Shown here: positions 26,255 to 36,057 of the stretch, piece after piece
How positions within the stretch are numbered: position 1 is the first letter of the stretch
Layout: each line of letters starts with the position of its first letter
Source: Saprospiraceae bacterium
GTDB taxonomy: Bacteria; Bacteroidota; Bacteroidia; Chitinophagales; Saprospiraceae
Direction: 5' to 3'
Length of the DNA: 64,000 nt
Assembly (NCBI GenBank): GCA_016713025.1
Contig: JADJPZ010000004.1
Coordinates: forward strand, 2,356,001-2,420,000
Position numbers and translations under genes: made by a program
The notes under the pieces: generated by a model
Databases searched by the model: none
What the model saw: only the letters and a program-made list of their open reading frames with translations
Told to the model about the DNA's origin: nothing

Positions 26255-27274
26255 ATGGAAAACCTTCTGAACACCTTCCTGAATGGGTACGGTGGCTACG
26301 CTTCTTATCTTTGGTCTGAGATCACACATCCTTCATGGCACAACTATTTTTACTGGTTACTGCTAGTCAGTGCTTTCTTTTTCGGTCTAGAGATACTGAA
26401 ACCCTGGAGAGAAAACCAAGCTATGTTCAGAAAAGATTTCTGGTTGGACTTTTTTTATATGTTCTTCAATTTTTTTCTTTTTTCATTGGTGATTTACAAT
26501 GCAGCATCTGATGTTGTCGTCAATTTGTTTAACAATGGTATTAAATCTCTATTCTCCTTAGACCTGCAGGCTTCCAATCCATTGAGATCTTTTCCACTTT
26601 GGGCTGTACTCCTGATCGGGTTTGTAGTAAGAGATTTTGTTCAGTGGTGGGTGCATAGATTGCTGCACAGAGTAGGGTGGCTGTGGCAATTTCATAAAGT
26701 TCATCATAGTGTAGAGGAAATGGGATTTGCGGCACATCTCAGATATCACTGGATGGAGACCATCGTGTACCGAACCATTGAATATATACCCTTAGCTTTA
26801 TTGGGTATCGGGCTTTATGACTTCTTTATCATACATATATTTACATTGGCTATCGGTCATTACAACCACAGTAATTTCCGCATTGATGGTAAAATCACTG
26901 CCGGAGCAGTGGGTTTTTTGGCAGGTTTTGTGATGGTGATGGGACTCGCAGATATCACTTTTCTCAACGAGTCAGATTTGCTTATAAAAACTGTGGCCAT
27001 ATTAGGAAGTACTGTGGCCGGATATATAGTTTTAGGGCCATTTATGAAAAAAATATTTAACAGTCCTGAGATGCACATCTGGCACCATGCTTATGAACTT
27101 CCGGCTAATCGTAAATTTGGAATCAACTTTGGAATTTCATTGGCGATATGGGATTATCTTTTTGGTACTGCCGAAATCCCACATGATGGCAGAGATATAC
27201 GGCTGGGATTTCCAGGAGTTGAAAAATTTCCGCATTCGTTTGGAGGACAAATAGTCTATGGAATAAAAGAATGA
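26255..27274 (+). CDS. Sterol desaturase / fatty acid hydroxylase superfamily protein
   Basis: 339 residues from ATG 26255; the upstream TTG in frame would overlap the rhodanese gene. An integral membrane di-iron enzyme: three to four hydrophobic segments between about residues 25 and 120, then the His clusters HRLLHRVGWLWQFHKVHH (about 139-156), HYNHSNFR (about 213-220) and MHIWHHAYE (about 271-279), which ligate the iron pair. Family members hydroxylate or desaturate lipids and carotenoids; the exact lipid is not shown by the sequence. Confidence 0.92.
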   Translation: MENLLNTFLNGYGGYASYLWSEITHPSWHNYFYWLLLVSAFFFGLEILKPWRENQAMFRKDFWLDFFYMFFNFFLFSLVIYNAASDVVVNLFNNGIKSLFSLDLQASNPLRSFPLWAVLLIGFVVRDFVQWWVHRLLHRVGWLWQFHKVHHSVEEMGFAAHLRYHWMETIVYRTIEYIPLALLGIGLYDFFIIHIFTLAIGHYNHSNFRIDGKITAGAVGFLAGFVMVMGLADITFLNESDLLIKTVAILGSTVAGYIVLGPFMKKIFNSPEMHIWHHAYELPANRKFGINFGISLAIWDYLFGTAEIPHDGRDIRLGFPGVEKFPHSFGGQIVYGIKE

Positions 27275-27376
27275 AGCTTTTAGATAAATAAAATTACAAT
27301 TTCAGTGATTTGTATCATATTTTTATCTCAGTATTGAAATTTTAAAAAGGTTAAATTTTAATAATGCTATTTCTTT

Positions 27377-28444
27377 TTATTTGACAGTTAGTGATTGTGT
27401 ATGATAAGTCTCATAATTTCTTTCTACAAATTCAATAATGTACTCAAAGCCTTTAAATAGAGACAATTTCAATTTTTTTAAATCCTTTGAGGTATTTATT
27501 TCGGCTATATCCACAGGAACAGCCAAAAGGCCCTCATTTTTTATTTTGGCAAGTACCAAGGAAGGAAAAGGAATTTTCATCTTAGGAGCTTTTATCTTGA
27601 TAAGTACCTGACCTTGTATAACCAATGCGTCATCCACATCCTTTTTACCGCAAAACAATGCCACATCTACATCTTCTGTTTCACCTCTATATACCTCATC
27701 ATTTTTATTTGTAAGAATATAACTTAATCCGGAGGTTGGCGGATTGTACTTCATCAAAAGGGATAAGTATTTTGTCTGAGAAATTGTAAACGGATCAGTA
27801 TTTAAACATTCTTTTAAATACATCATCATGGATTTTTTTTGATTGATCTCTTTTTCTGAAATATTATCAAATCCTGCAAATATTACAAGTTTATTGATTT
27901 GCTTTACCGTCAAATGATTACATATAGCTTCAGCAGCCAATTGAGCCCGAAGTGGTCCTCTTTGATCATATGGGATCAAAGTAAAGCCCAATTTCAGTGC
28001 ATACCTCACCATATTGCCAAATTCAGGATCTTTGATATAGTTTCCTGACCAAACAAATTTTGGAAATTTTCTGATATTAATGTCATGATCATCTGAGCTA
28101 AGAGCTTCTATTGCAAGATGTCTGTACCCATTTCTATAAAGTCGCTCCAACATCGAGTGCATGACGATTCGATGCTCACTTGCATGATGGGCCTCATTGA
28201 TGGCCACTATCCTAGGTTGATGTTTTTTGATGTAGTCAAAAATAAATGTGGCGCTGTTAGTCGATTGATAGTTTTGCTTTTCTATAAAGTGTACCGGTCC
28301 ATAAATATTTTGATAACACTCCTTAGCTTTGATATCCTTACCTATGCAGCAATAATCAAAACATGCTGATTCTGTATTTTGCGCTTTGATATCATGGCTA
28401 AACTTATAATAAAGTTTCAATAATGGACTGTAATAACAATTCAT
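27377..28444 (-). CDS. Erythromycin-esterase/ChaN-like fold protein, function unknown
   Basis: A 355-residue protein without signal peptide. AINEAHHASEHRIVMHSMLERLYRNGYRHLAIEAL (about residues 77-111) resembles the Glu-x-x-His and later Glu motifs of the EreA/ChaN-like superfamily, which uses acidic and His residues to hydrolyse lactones or handle heme. No second half of an EreA active site could be matched confidently, and the last third (about 235-355) is unlike anything I recognise. Four Cys residues cluster early (about 28-43). It is convergent with the sterol-desaturase gene and stands downstream of pdhA on the same strand at 105 bases, so probably a separate unit. Confidence 0.6.
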   Translation of the reverse strand: MNCYYSPLLKLYYKFSHDIKAQNTESACFDYCCIGKDIKAKECYQNIYGPVHFIEKQNYQSTNSATFIFDYIKKHQPRIVAINEAHHASEHRIVMHSMLERLYRNGYRHLAIEALSSDDHDINIRKFPKFVWSGNYIKDPEFGNMVRYALKLGFTLIPYDQRGPLRAQLAAEAICNHLTVKQINKLVIFAGFDNISEKEINQKKSMMMYLKECLNTDPFTISQTKYLSLLMKYNPPTSGLSYILTNKNDEVYRGETEDVDVALFCGKKDVDDALVIQGQVLIKIKAPKMKIPFPSLVLAKIKNEGLLAVPVDIAEINTSKDLKKLKLSLFKGFEYIIEFVERNYETYHTQSLTVK

Positions 28445-28549
28445 CTGATTGCGAACATAAATACCACTGGGTCACATAAGATAGAACAAGAGAAAGTATC
28501 ACTCTAAAAAAAATAATCTTATTCTTATTTCCACTCATTACCTTTCTTC

Positions 28550-29584
28550 CTAATCCGTAATATATGGATAGTCCTTCTGTGAATAATTATCTTCGTACAA
28601 CTCTGAAGGCAGTGGATAAGGTGAATTTTCAGCAAATTCCATAGCATCATCTATTTCTTTGTTGATAGCTTCTATGATATCATCCACTTCTTTTTGAGAA
28701 GCTATTTTTTGTTTTACTATTCTATCCTGAATCACGACCAATGGATCTTTTTCTTTGTAGGCTTCCAGCTCTTCTTTGGTACGGTACTTTGCCGGATCTG
28801 AGACGGAGTGTCCACGGTATCTGTAAGTTTCTATTTCCAGATAATATGGGCCTTTACCTGCTCTGATATGCGCTGCTGCTCTGGTGAGTGCTTCATGTAC
28901 AGACTCAGGATTCATACCATCCACGCTTTCACTGGGTATGTCGAAGGACAAACCTAGCTTCGCAAGATCGTGGACATTACTTGTTCTTGTCACTGAAGTA
29001 CCCATGGCGTACATATTATTTTCGCAGATATACAGAACAGGCAGTTTCCATGTCATAGCCATGTTGAATGACTCATATAGCGCTCCCTGACGAGCAGCTC
29101 CATCTCCAAACATGGTGACGCACAAGTTGTCTGTTCCTTTATATTTTTCTGCAAAAGCGATACCCGTACCGATAGGAATCTGAGCGCCTACGATACCATT
29201 TCCACCGAAATAATTATGTTCTGCAGAGAAAAAGTGCATACTTCCTCCCTTACCTTTTACACAACCAGTAGCTTTACCATATAGCTCAGCCATACATGAT
29301 GCGGCGCTCAGCCCTCGGGATAGAGCTATTCCGTGTTGGCGATAAGCTGTCACAATTTTATCTTCCTTTCTCAGTGCTGATACCAATCCGCCTGCAATAG
29401 CTTCCTGGCCAATATACACATGGAAGAACCCTCTGATTTTCTGCTGAGAGTATGCAAATAATCCCTTCTCTTCAAATCTTCTGATTCTGTACATCGTCTC
29501 CAGCCATTTCAGATAAGTAGCTTTGTCATAATTTTGTGCAGCTGATTTTTTATCTGATTTTTTTTTCTCCAATACTTCTGCCAT
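28550..29584 (-). CDS. pdhA: Pyruvate dehydrogenase E1 component, alpha subunit
   Basis: A 344-residue thiamine-diphosphate enzyme subunit that decarboxylates pyruvate and feeds acetyl groups to the E2 core. Landmarks: YRIRRFEEK (about residues 32-40), GQEAIAGG, TAYRQHGIALSRG, GKGGSMHFF, the TPP motif GDGAARQGALYESFNMAMTWKLPVLYICENN (about 161-191) and the loop YRYRGHSVSDPAKYR (about 255-269), equivalent to the regulatory loop of mitochondrial E1-alpha. The Lys-rich N-terminal stretch is normal for this phylum. The beta subunit is not within the window next to it, so E1 genes are not clustered here. Confidence 0.96.
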   Translation of the reverse strand: MAEVLEKKKSDKKSAAQNYDKATYLKWLETMYRIRRFEEKGLFAYSQQKIRGFFHVYIGQEAIAGGLVSALRKEDKIVTAYRQHGIALSRGLSAASCMAELYGKATGCVKGKGGSMHFFSAEHNYFGGNGIVGAQIPIGTGIAFAEKYKGTDNLCVTMFGDGAARQGALYESFNMAMTWKLPVLYICENNMYAMGTSVTRTSNVHDLAKLGLSFDIPSESVDGMNPESVHEALTRAAAHIRAGKGPYYLEIETYRYRGHSVSDPAKYRTKEELEAYKEKDPLVVIQDRIVKQKIASQKEVDDIIEAINKEIDDAMEFAENSPYPLPSELYEDNYSQKDYPYITD

Positions 29585-29777
29585 GAGGTAATATTTGTCT
29601 TAAAATTAAATTTTTTTAATTGAATGATTTTAAACCGTAAAATTAGTGGTTTGTTTACTATTAGTAGTCTTGTTAGGTAAATAATTTTAGCTCAGATGCA
29701 TTTTAAGGTTAAGCAGAAGTTAAAAATATTTGATTTAGAAACAATTATATCACTTTTTTCCGTTTAAAGTATGTTTG

Positions 29778-30004
29778 GGGTGGATAACAAATTGCACTTT
29801 TTATTAAATCGATAATGACTGTTAGGCTAACCACGAAATGAAATTAGTTTACGACATTTCCCTCCACATACCCCTGGCCCCTAAAGGGGAGATCAGCCCT
29901 CTGATGAGAGCTATTGGGTGGGGTGTCTCAAGCTTGCTTGACAGGCTATTTAGGGAGTGAGGGTAGCGAAGCATTTAAGTAATTGTGCAATTTGTTATAC
30001 ACCC
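29778..30004. mobile_element. Miniature element, copy B, with 9-bp target duplication
   Basis: 227 bases between GGGTGGATAACAAATTGCAC and the inverted GTGCAATTTGTTATACACCC, flanked by GTATGTTTG and GTATGTTTA (8 of 9 identical). Interior words CCCCTAAAGGGGAGA and GACAGGCTATTTAGGGAGTG recur in the 58341-60200 copy. The 190 bases before it (29585-29777) contain no gene that I can see. Confidence 0.88.
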
Positions 30005-30039
30005 GTATGTTTAAACTTGTATCATAATTATATTGACCT

Positions 30040-30573
30040 ATGGATTTAATCAGGATGTTTTGTATACTGCTGTGTGTTGTACTTATTCAAAATATATCTT
30101 TTGGACAAGACAAAAAAAACAAACAAGTTATACCCAATGACTCAACATATCAGGATAATATAAAAAAATCCAGACTATACGGAATTTATATTCCCAGAGA
30201 TATTGATGATGCGCTATCCAAACTCATGGAATTAACAGATGAAGATGCCAGAAAACCACTTAAGGAAGTGTCTGAAGATATCATGGTAAAAAAACTCTAT
30301 TTCGGATTGGGGCGATGGATGGAATACAATTGGAATTTTGAAGAAGGATCCAGATTTTCGCATTATCTCAGATTAAAAGGTTTGTATTACACCGAAGATA
30401 TGACAAGATTTATGCTCACTCTTTTCCACCGCCATATCAATCAAAGACCACTTGAATCAGAAAAGCTTATCAAAACCTTAATAGACCAAAGAAGTCTAAA
30501 AATCAAAGAAGCTCAGTCCAAAATGGAGATTATACATTCTGAAAAGAGTAAAAAATCAAATATCAAACAATGA
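30040..30573 (+). CDS. DUF6794 domain protein, secreted
   Basis: A 177-residue protein with a signal peptide (ending ISFGQ, about residue 23). Residues 50-150 match the DUF6794 pattern: IPRDIDDALSKLMEL, a central GLGRWMEYNWNFEEGSRFSHYLRLKGL and ADDM-like TEDMTRFMLTLFHRHIN. No activity is known for this domain. The tail is Lys/Ser-rich. A 33-base piece of its 3' end recurs at 41239, inside a truncated gene. The miniature element B ends 35 bases upstream of its ATG and may supply or disrupt promoter sequence. Confidence 0.75.
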   Translation: MDLIRMFCILLCVVLIQNISFGQDKKNKQVIPNDSTYQDNIKKSRLYGIYIPRDIDDALSKLMELTDEDARKPLKEVSEDIMVKKLYFGLGRWMEYNWNFEEGSRFSHYLRLKGLYYTEDMTRFMLTLFHRHINQRPLESEKLIKTLIDQRSLKIKEAQSKMEIIHSEKSKKSNIKQ

Positions 30574-30581
30574 ATTATTAG

Positions 30582-30622
30582 TTTTATAGGTTCAAGCTTT
30601 TCTTGAAGGATGAATAACCTAT
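30582..30622 (+). terminator. Possible hairpin after the DUF6794 gene
   Basis: TTATAGGTT pairs with AACCTATAA around a 22-base loop that can itself pair (CAAG/CTTG). There is no long T tract, so termination is only likely. Confidence 0.35.
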
Positions 30623-30787
30623 AAGAAATTATGAATTCTTGCTATTAACACCCACGTATATCAATAGTTATATACTCTTACAGTATACATATTTTATTTT
30701 TACACGGAAATTTGACAGTTTTATTTGATGTAAACCTTTTCAAAAAATAGGTCGGGAAAGTTTTATTATTTCAGTGCAAAAAAACAT

Positions 30788-30795
30788 TACTTTTG
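30788..30795 (+). promoter_or_regulatory. -7 box before the truncated gene at 30849
   Basis: TACTTTTG fits TAnnTTTG, 53 bases before the ATG. No clear -33 box. If active it would drive a gene that is now a stump. Confidence 0.4.
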
Positions 30796-30848
30796 CAAAC
30801 CCCTAGCTTTTAAATTCATTATATACTTTTAATCCAATCTATGTGATT

Positions 30849-31019
30849 ATGATGAAACAAACATTTGTATTTCATAAGGTAAGTTTATATTTTATACTTT
30901 TACTAGTTGGGGCAAGATGTTTTGCTCAGGAAAATTTGTATGCACCTTGTACTAAATTAAATCAGGAATATAGTGCCACACTCAAAATCAGGCAAGAATT
31001 ACAAGCTAAACAATTATAA
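30849..31019 (+). pseudogene. N-terminal stump of a secreted protein
   Basis: A 56-codon frame, too short for the usual gene-calling limits: MMKQTFVFHK, a signal peptide ending RCFAQ, and about 28 mature residues ending ATLKIRQELQAKQL. The pattern of Cys soon after the signal peptide then a charged helix resembles the start of the TPR-CHAT protein encoded at 32559. I infer a truncated relative of that protein; a genuine micro-protein is the alternative. An IS element lies 149 bases downstream. Confidence 0.45.
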
Positions 31020-31168
31020 CAATGAAGTCACTTCACTCACTAGCTGACAAAAGCCTTCTAAGCAAGTTTAATACAATTGGACATATGAGAACCGTAAAGT
31101 TAAGTATTATTAAATTCTATCAGATGTCTATAAGGTTTACTATGCATTTATTAAAATTATCTTTGTAG

Positions 31169-32526
31169 CAATACTCCGATAACTTTTAAAATACATTAGG
31201 ATAAAAAAATATATAAAAAGTAAATGCGTAAATTGGCCCTTGAGCCAACCTGTAATCACAATCTCTCACAAAAATGATTACACAAGACGCATTTACTTCC
31301 GGCAAAAGCCTTATAGGTACAATATTAGATAAAATGGTTGGCATCAACAAATGGCAGAAAGTATTTTTTATGGAAGTAACCATGTTATTTCTTACCATCA
31401 AAAGGAAAAATCAATTTTACTCAGATGGGAAGATATAGTTCGTCGCCTGAAGTGAGGTTTCGCAACATGTTCAAGAAGGCATTTGATTTTGTATCAATCA
31501 ATTCTTTATTTATCACCCAACAATGTGGCGATGAATTGATAGTGGGGTTTGATCCTTCATATCTTTCAAAGAGTGGGAAACATACACCTAATGTAGGCTA
31601 TTTTTACTCTGGTGTAGCAGGCATGATCAAGCGAGGTATGGAATTTGGATGCTTGGCCATCATAGATGTCAAGCAAAATACAGCCTATCATCTTGATGCC
31701 GTACAGACACCACCGGTGAAGAAAGAAGATGCAGAAACTGGTCTGATCAAACACTATTGTAAGATATTTGTCGAAAGGATTAATACAATAAAGAAACATA
31801 GTGAAATCCTAGTAGTAGATGGTTGGTTTAACAAACAAAAATTTGTAGGATCAATGACCAAATTGGGGTTAGAAGTGATCTGTAGATTACGCCCCGATGC
31901 AAACTTAAAGTATCTTTACAATGGTCCGAAGATGGAAGGAAGAGGTCGCCCTAAGAAATACTCATGCAAAGTAGATCTCAAAAATATAGATAAGAGTGTA
32001 TTCAAAAAGACAGTTGATGATGGGAGCAAGGTTATATACGAAGCAGTGGTGTATTCCATAAGTCTAAAGATAAATATCAAAGTGGCCTATACAGAATATT
32101 TAAATGAGAAAGGTGAAGTTACAAACACCATTCTTTATTTTAGCACCAACACGTCTAGGGATTCCATCGACATAGTCAGATATTACAAAGCCAGATTTCA
32201 AATGGAATTTATATTCAGAGACGGTAAACAGTTTACCGGATTTGACAACTGTCAGGCAAGGTCAGTGGAGAAAATCCATAATCATGTAAATTATGCCATG
32301 ACGGCAGTCAATGTAGCTAAAGCAATCATACGGCAAGGCATAGAAAAAGATCAGCCCTGCAGTTGCTCCATTCAAGATATCAAAACAGAGTTATTTAATC
32401 AATTTCTGCTGGAAAGAATATTTATCAACTATGGTATTGAACCAGAGTTGCAAAAAAATAATGAATTAAAACGCAAAATATTAGATTTTGGGAAAGTCGC
32501 AGCTTAAATTTGTTATCGGAGTATTG
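31169..32526. mobile_element. IS element with 15-bp inverted ends
   Basis: 1358 bases between CAATACTCCGATAAC (31169-31183) and its exact complement (32512-32526). The flanks show no clean target duplication. It holds one frameshifted transposase on the plus strand and ends 32 bases before the CHAT gene. Confidence 0.85.
31274..32507 (+). pseudogene. Frameshifted DDE transposase of the IS at 31169
   Basis: The N-terminal part begins at ATG 31274 (MITQDAFTSGKSLIGTIL) and reads to a stop at about 31439. The expected continuation, KGKINFTQMGRYS, is in another frame and joins the long downstream frame (open from 31425 to 32507). A single extra base in the AAAA run at 31400-31403 explains the break. 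The downstream 360 residues have GFDPSYLSK and VVDGWFNKQKFV with Asp residues and the block YYKARFQMEFIFRDGKQ, which matches the Y-R-E-K arrangement of IS4-like transposases. Either inactive or a programmed shift; inactive is more likely. Confidence 0.75.
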
Positions 32527-32558
32527 TGTAAATAAAATTTAAAAAATAGTTGATTAAA

Positions 32559-35099
32559 ATGGAGAAAAAGTATAGGAAAATAATGCTTGCAGTTGCAATT
32601 GTTTTTGGGTCTTGTATGTGTAATAGGGCAATATTATTAGCACAAACTAAAGATTGCTCAATAATTAAGCAACAATACAAAAATATTGAACCATTAGTGG
32701 ATAGTCTTAGAAAGCAAAGAAAACATGTTGAAAGAGACTCTTTGTACAATGTTTACATAAATAGAATGGACCTTGCATGTCCTTGCGACTATTGGGCAGT
32801 TGCGAATTTGTATCTCGGAAAATATAGTTTTACCTTTCATTCTCTAAATCGAAGAAATGAAGCCTTGGAAATGTTTACAAAAAAAATTGAAGAGTGTACC
32901 AATAAAAATGACTCAACAACTTTGTTTTTGAATGGAAGTAAAGCCATTTATCATCTCCGGAATGATGAGTTTTACAAAATGAAAAAACACTTAGATGAAG
33001 CTATTAGAATTGGGGTAGAAAAATTTCATCCAGCCTATAGAGATCTATTTGTAGCTCGCATGAATTTAGGTTTGTACTATCACTACAAAGGCGATGATTT
33101 GACGGCATTAGATATCCATATCAATAATGAAAAAAACATAGAAAATGTCATTTTTAGAGACACCCTTGCTCACATTGACAATCTTGATTGGTGCGTTACA
33201 CATGCTCTGACCCTTGATGATGATATAACAGCAGAAGTTTATTTGGATCGTTTTATCAAATTGGTAAAGGGGACCAGGTTTGAAAAGAAAGCAATGATTG
33301 GAATGCAAGAAACATTATTTGACCATTACATTAACACTGAAAATTATGCAAAAGCGAAAGAATACTTTGATATATTAGATAAAACGGATGCTTACAATGA
33401 TTATTTCAGAGCATTGCCTTTTATTAGGTATTTAATATATGAAGGTAAGCATGATGAAGCAGCCCAAAGATTGCAGAAGGTAGATAGCTTATTTAATAAA
33501 AACAATGTACCCTTACATCATTTTGCAAGGATCAATGTAACACTTGAGAAAATGAGAAACAAAAAATTGTCAGAACAATCCTTTAAAAAATTATCAGAGC
33601 AAGTCATTACATCCATCCATAATAACTATCTCAATTTAGTCAATGAAAGTCCTTCTAATCTAGCTAAAAATATACAAAAGTTATCTTCAAAGTATGTGGC
33701 CGTTATAAGTAGAATGTTGAATTATGGAAATCCTAACGATGTACCTACTATATACAACCATATGAATAATGTCAAAAATGCATCGAGTGCTTATTATGTA
33801 AATCTGCAATCATTTATTAATAATACATCCAATGAAAAACTAAAGAATGACTTTACTTTGTATAAAAAACTAACGAAAAGAGTCAATGAAAGCAATGTTT
33901 CTGATTCTCTTAGGCTCTTATCATCAAGCATTCACGATGCATTGATCAATGCTGCAGGCGTAAAATGGCACAACGATATAAAGATCAAAGAAATCCAACA
34001 AAAATTGGGGCCATCAGAAGTCTTTCTTGATTTTTATCAGACTGACAAAATCAAAGGAAAGGAAGAACTTTACCTCTTCATCGTATCTGATGAATCGGTA
34101 GTATTTCATAATTATAAGAATATTGTTGATACGCTAGAGCTTCAGCTTTCTTCTACTAATTATACCAATAATGGAAAAATGAATAAGGCACTTTATCATT
34201 ACCTGATCAAACCAATAGAGGTTTACCTCAAAGACAAACGCAAATTATACATCTCACCCGATGGAAAGCTAAATCAGATTGCCATAGAAATATTAAGCCC
34301 TACAGGAAGTAAACAAAGTATTTTGGAAGATTATTATCAAATTGTTTATGTAGAAAATTCAAGAACCATAGTAGAAAGCAACGTTGAAAAGACCGATAAG
34401 TTCAAGAATAATTTTTTGTTAGTAGGTGGTATTAATTATCAATGTCATGCCAGTAATGATGGGCTATTAGCCACAGTGGCGCAAGATATACAAAAGATCA
34501 GGTCTGATATTCAGTACTTGGAAGGTTCAAAAAAAGAAGTAGATAAAATCAGCGAAAAACTCAAAGTTCAAAATTTGCCATTTATGGCTTTGATGGATTG
34601 TGATGCCACTAAAGAGAAACTAATAACTGCAGCCAATTCATCAGATGTGACACACATACACATCTCCACACATGGATTGTCAAAATCATCAACAGGAGCA
34701 AATATCAATAAATACTTCACTTCTAACAGTAGCGCCCAGTTAATACTTGCCCAGTCCTATGCCAATGATGACGCATACTTATCTGCTTTAGAAGTCATCA
34801 ACCAAAACGTATCGAACAAGGAATTGGTATTCCTTTCGGCATGCAATACTGGTCAAGGTACATATATGTCAGGTTTTGGCAATGCCAGTGTGGCCAATGC
34901 CTTTAAGAAAGCAGGAGCCAAAAAGGTAGTAGCAACACTGTGGCCTATACCTGATGACGTGACCGTAGAGCTTTGTGACCATTTTTATACTCATTATCTA
35001 AAATCATATGATGCCAATGCTGCCATGCAACATGCCAAAAAGATACTCAGAAGTAGATACAGCCCTGAGCAATGGGCAGCATTTAGAGTGATGAATTAA
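32559..35099 (+). CDS. Secreted TPR-CHAT caspase-like peptidase
   Basis: 846 residues from ATG 32559; an in-frame TTG three codons earlier was not used. A signal peptide precedes residue 30. Helical repeats of TPR type fill about residues 40-470. The C-terminal CHAT domain (about 555-846) is a caspase-fold peptidase: catalytic His705 in IHISTHGLS and Cys762 in FLSACNTGQGTYMSGFG, followed by the typical KKAGAKKVVATLWPIPDD. CHAT proteins act as proteases in signalling and in conflict systems. The IS ends 32 bases upstream, so its native promoter was probably lost. It is convergent with the anti-sigma-like gene, 20 bases between stops. Confidence 0.92.
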   Translation: MEKKYRKIMLAVAIVFGSCMCNRAILLAQTKDCSIIKQQYKNIEPLVDSLRKQRKHVERDSLYNVYINRMDLACPCDYWAVANLYLGKYSFTFHSLNRRNEALEMFTKKIEECTNKNDSTTLFLNGSKAIYHLRNDEFYKMKKHLDEAIRIGVEKFHPAYRDLFVARMNLGLYYHYKGDDLTALDIHINNEKNIENVIFRDTLAHIDNLDWCVTHALTLDDDITAEVYLDRFIKLVKGTRFEKKAMIGMQETLFDHYINTENYAKAKEYFDILDKTDAYNDYFRALPFIRYLIYEGKHDEAAQRLQKVDSLFNKNNVPLHHFARINVTLEKMRNKKLSEQSFKKLSEQVITSIHNNYLNLVNESPSNLAKNIQKLSSKYVAVISRMLNYGNPNDVPTIYNHMNNVKNASSAYYVNLQSFINNTSNEKLKNDFTLYKKLTKRVNESNVSDSLRLLSSSIHDALINAAGVKWHNDIKIKEIQQKLGPSEVFLDFYQTDKIKGKEELYLFIVSDESVVFHNYKNIVDTLELQLSSTNYTNNGKMNKALYHYLIKPIEVYLKDKRKLYISPDGKLNQIAIEILSPTGSKQSILEDYYQIVYVENSRTIVESNVEKTDKFKNNFLLVGGINYQCHASNDGLLATVAQDIQKIRSDIQYLEGSKKEVDKISEKLKVQNLPFMALMDCDATKEKLITAANSSDVTHIHISTHGLSKSSTGANINKYFTSNSSAQLILAQSYANDDAYLSALEVINQNVSNKELVFLSACNTGQGTYMSGFGNASVANAFKKAGAKKVVATLWPIPDDVTVELCDHFYTHYLKSYDANAAMQHAKKILRSRYSPEQWAAFRVMN

Positions 35100-35119
35100 G
35101 TAGAGGTAATGAGTTAACG

Positions 35120-36046
35120 TTATTTCAATTGACTTTTAATTTTGTCCACCTGATTACCATATTTTGCTGTTTGCTTCAGATCGGATAGAATTGTATTTAA
35201 CTCATTTTTGGACTCAGGGTATTGAGCCAATAGGCATATAGAGAGATACCACTTTGCGTCATCGTAAAACATCGAAAAATCGTCAGATGCCATAGGGCGT
35301 AAAATAGGAATGGCTTGATCAGGTCGACCAGACAACAAGTAGGCATGTGCTACAAGATATTGACTTTTCTCATCTTTTTTATCTTTTAATTGACTTATGA
35401 CATCAGTATATTTTTTGCCTGCAAAGAGTGCTACTGCCTTTTTGTACTCCTCTTGATTGGCTTCAGGATTGTCTCTAAGTATCATGGCAAAGCTTTCGGG
35501 TCTTTGATAGACTGACATCGCTTTTTGCCAGAAAGTTTTCGTACCGGCATCTGCTAACACTTCACTTTTTTTGCTGGATAGTTTTATGTTTTTATTGACT
35601 GCATTATCATTTTTAGGCACATAAGGTATAGCAGTATTTTTAATCAAAGTATCAGTAGATTCTTTTTGAGTATGATCACTTTTGATTGCTGGAGTATTTT
35701 GTGGCACCACGCTATGCTGAGTTGGAGCAAAATCACTTTTTGAAATATAGATTATAATAATACTTATAAATAAAAGCAGAATTAAAGATTTCCCCCAATT
35801 TTTAGAATTTGTTCTTAAGGGTGATTGTTTGACATCATCTACTGATGATATATCCATTTCTTTGAGCATCTGAAGTTTTTCTTGTAGGACATTGAGTCGG
35901 ATGCCAGCATGTAGTGCTTTGAAAGCATTGTACTCCTTTTGGAGGGTTACATCAGTCTGAAGATCGCGCTCCAAAGCTTTTTTTTCTGCTTCTGAAAGCT
36001 GATTATTTAAATACCTTTCAAATAAATCTATGTATTGATCGTCCAT
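35120..36046 (-). CDS. Membrane anti-sigma-like protein with TPR tail
   Basis: 308 residues from ATG 36046 (MDDQYIDLFERYLNNQLSE); an upstream start would overlap the sigma gene. The N-terminal 60 residues resemble Bacteroidota anti-sigma factors (YLNNQLSEAEKKALERDLQTD), then one transmembrane helix (LILLLFISIIIIYI, about residues 91-104) and an outer part with a linker and TPR-like helices (about 205-308: EEYKKAVALFAGKKYTDVISQLKDKK, DQAIPILRP). The layout suggests that the cytoplasmic end holds the sigma factor and the outer end senses a protein signal. It starts 11 bases after the sigma stop. Zn-ligand cysteines of classical anti-sigma factors are absent. Confidence 0.78.
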   Translation of the reverse strand: MDDQYIDLFERYLNNQLSEAEKKALERDLQTDVTLQKEYNAFKALHAGIRLNVLQEKLQMLKEMDISSVDDVKQSPLRTNSKNWGKSLILLLFISIIIIYISKSDFAPTQHSVVPQNTPAIKSDHTQKESTDTLIKNTAIPYVPKNDNAVNKNIKLSSKKSEVLADAGTKTFWQKAMSVYQRPESFAMILRDNPEANQEEYKKAVALFAGKKYTDVISQLKDKKDEKSQYLVAHAYLLSGRPDQAIPILRPMASDDFSMFYDDAKWYLSICLLAQYPESKNELNTILSDLKQTAKYGNQVDKIKSQLK

Positions 36047-36057
36047 GGTTGGGTATG

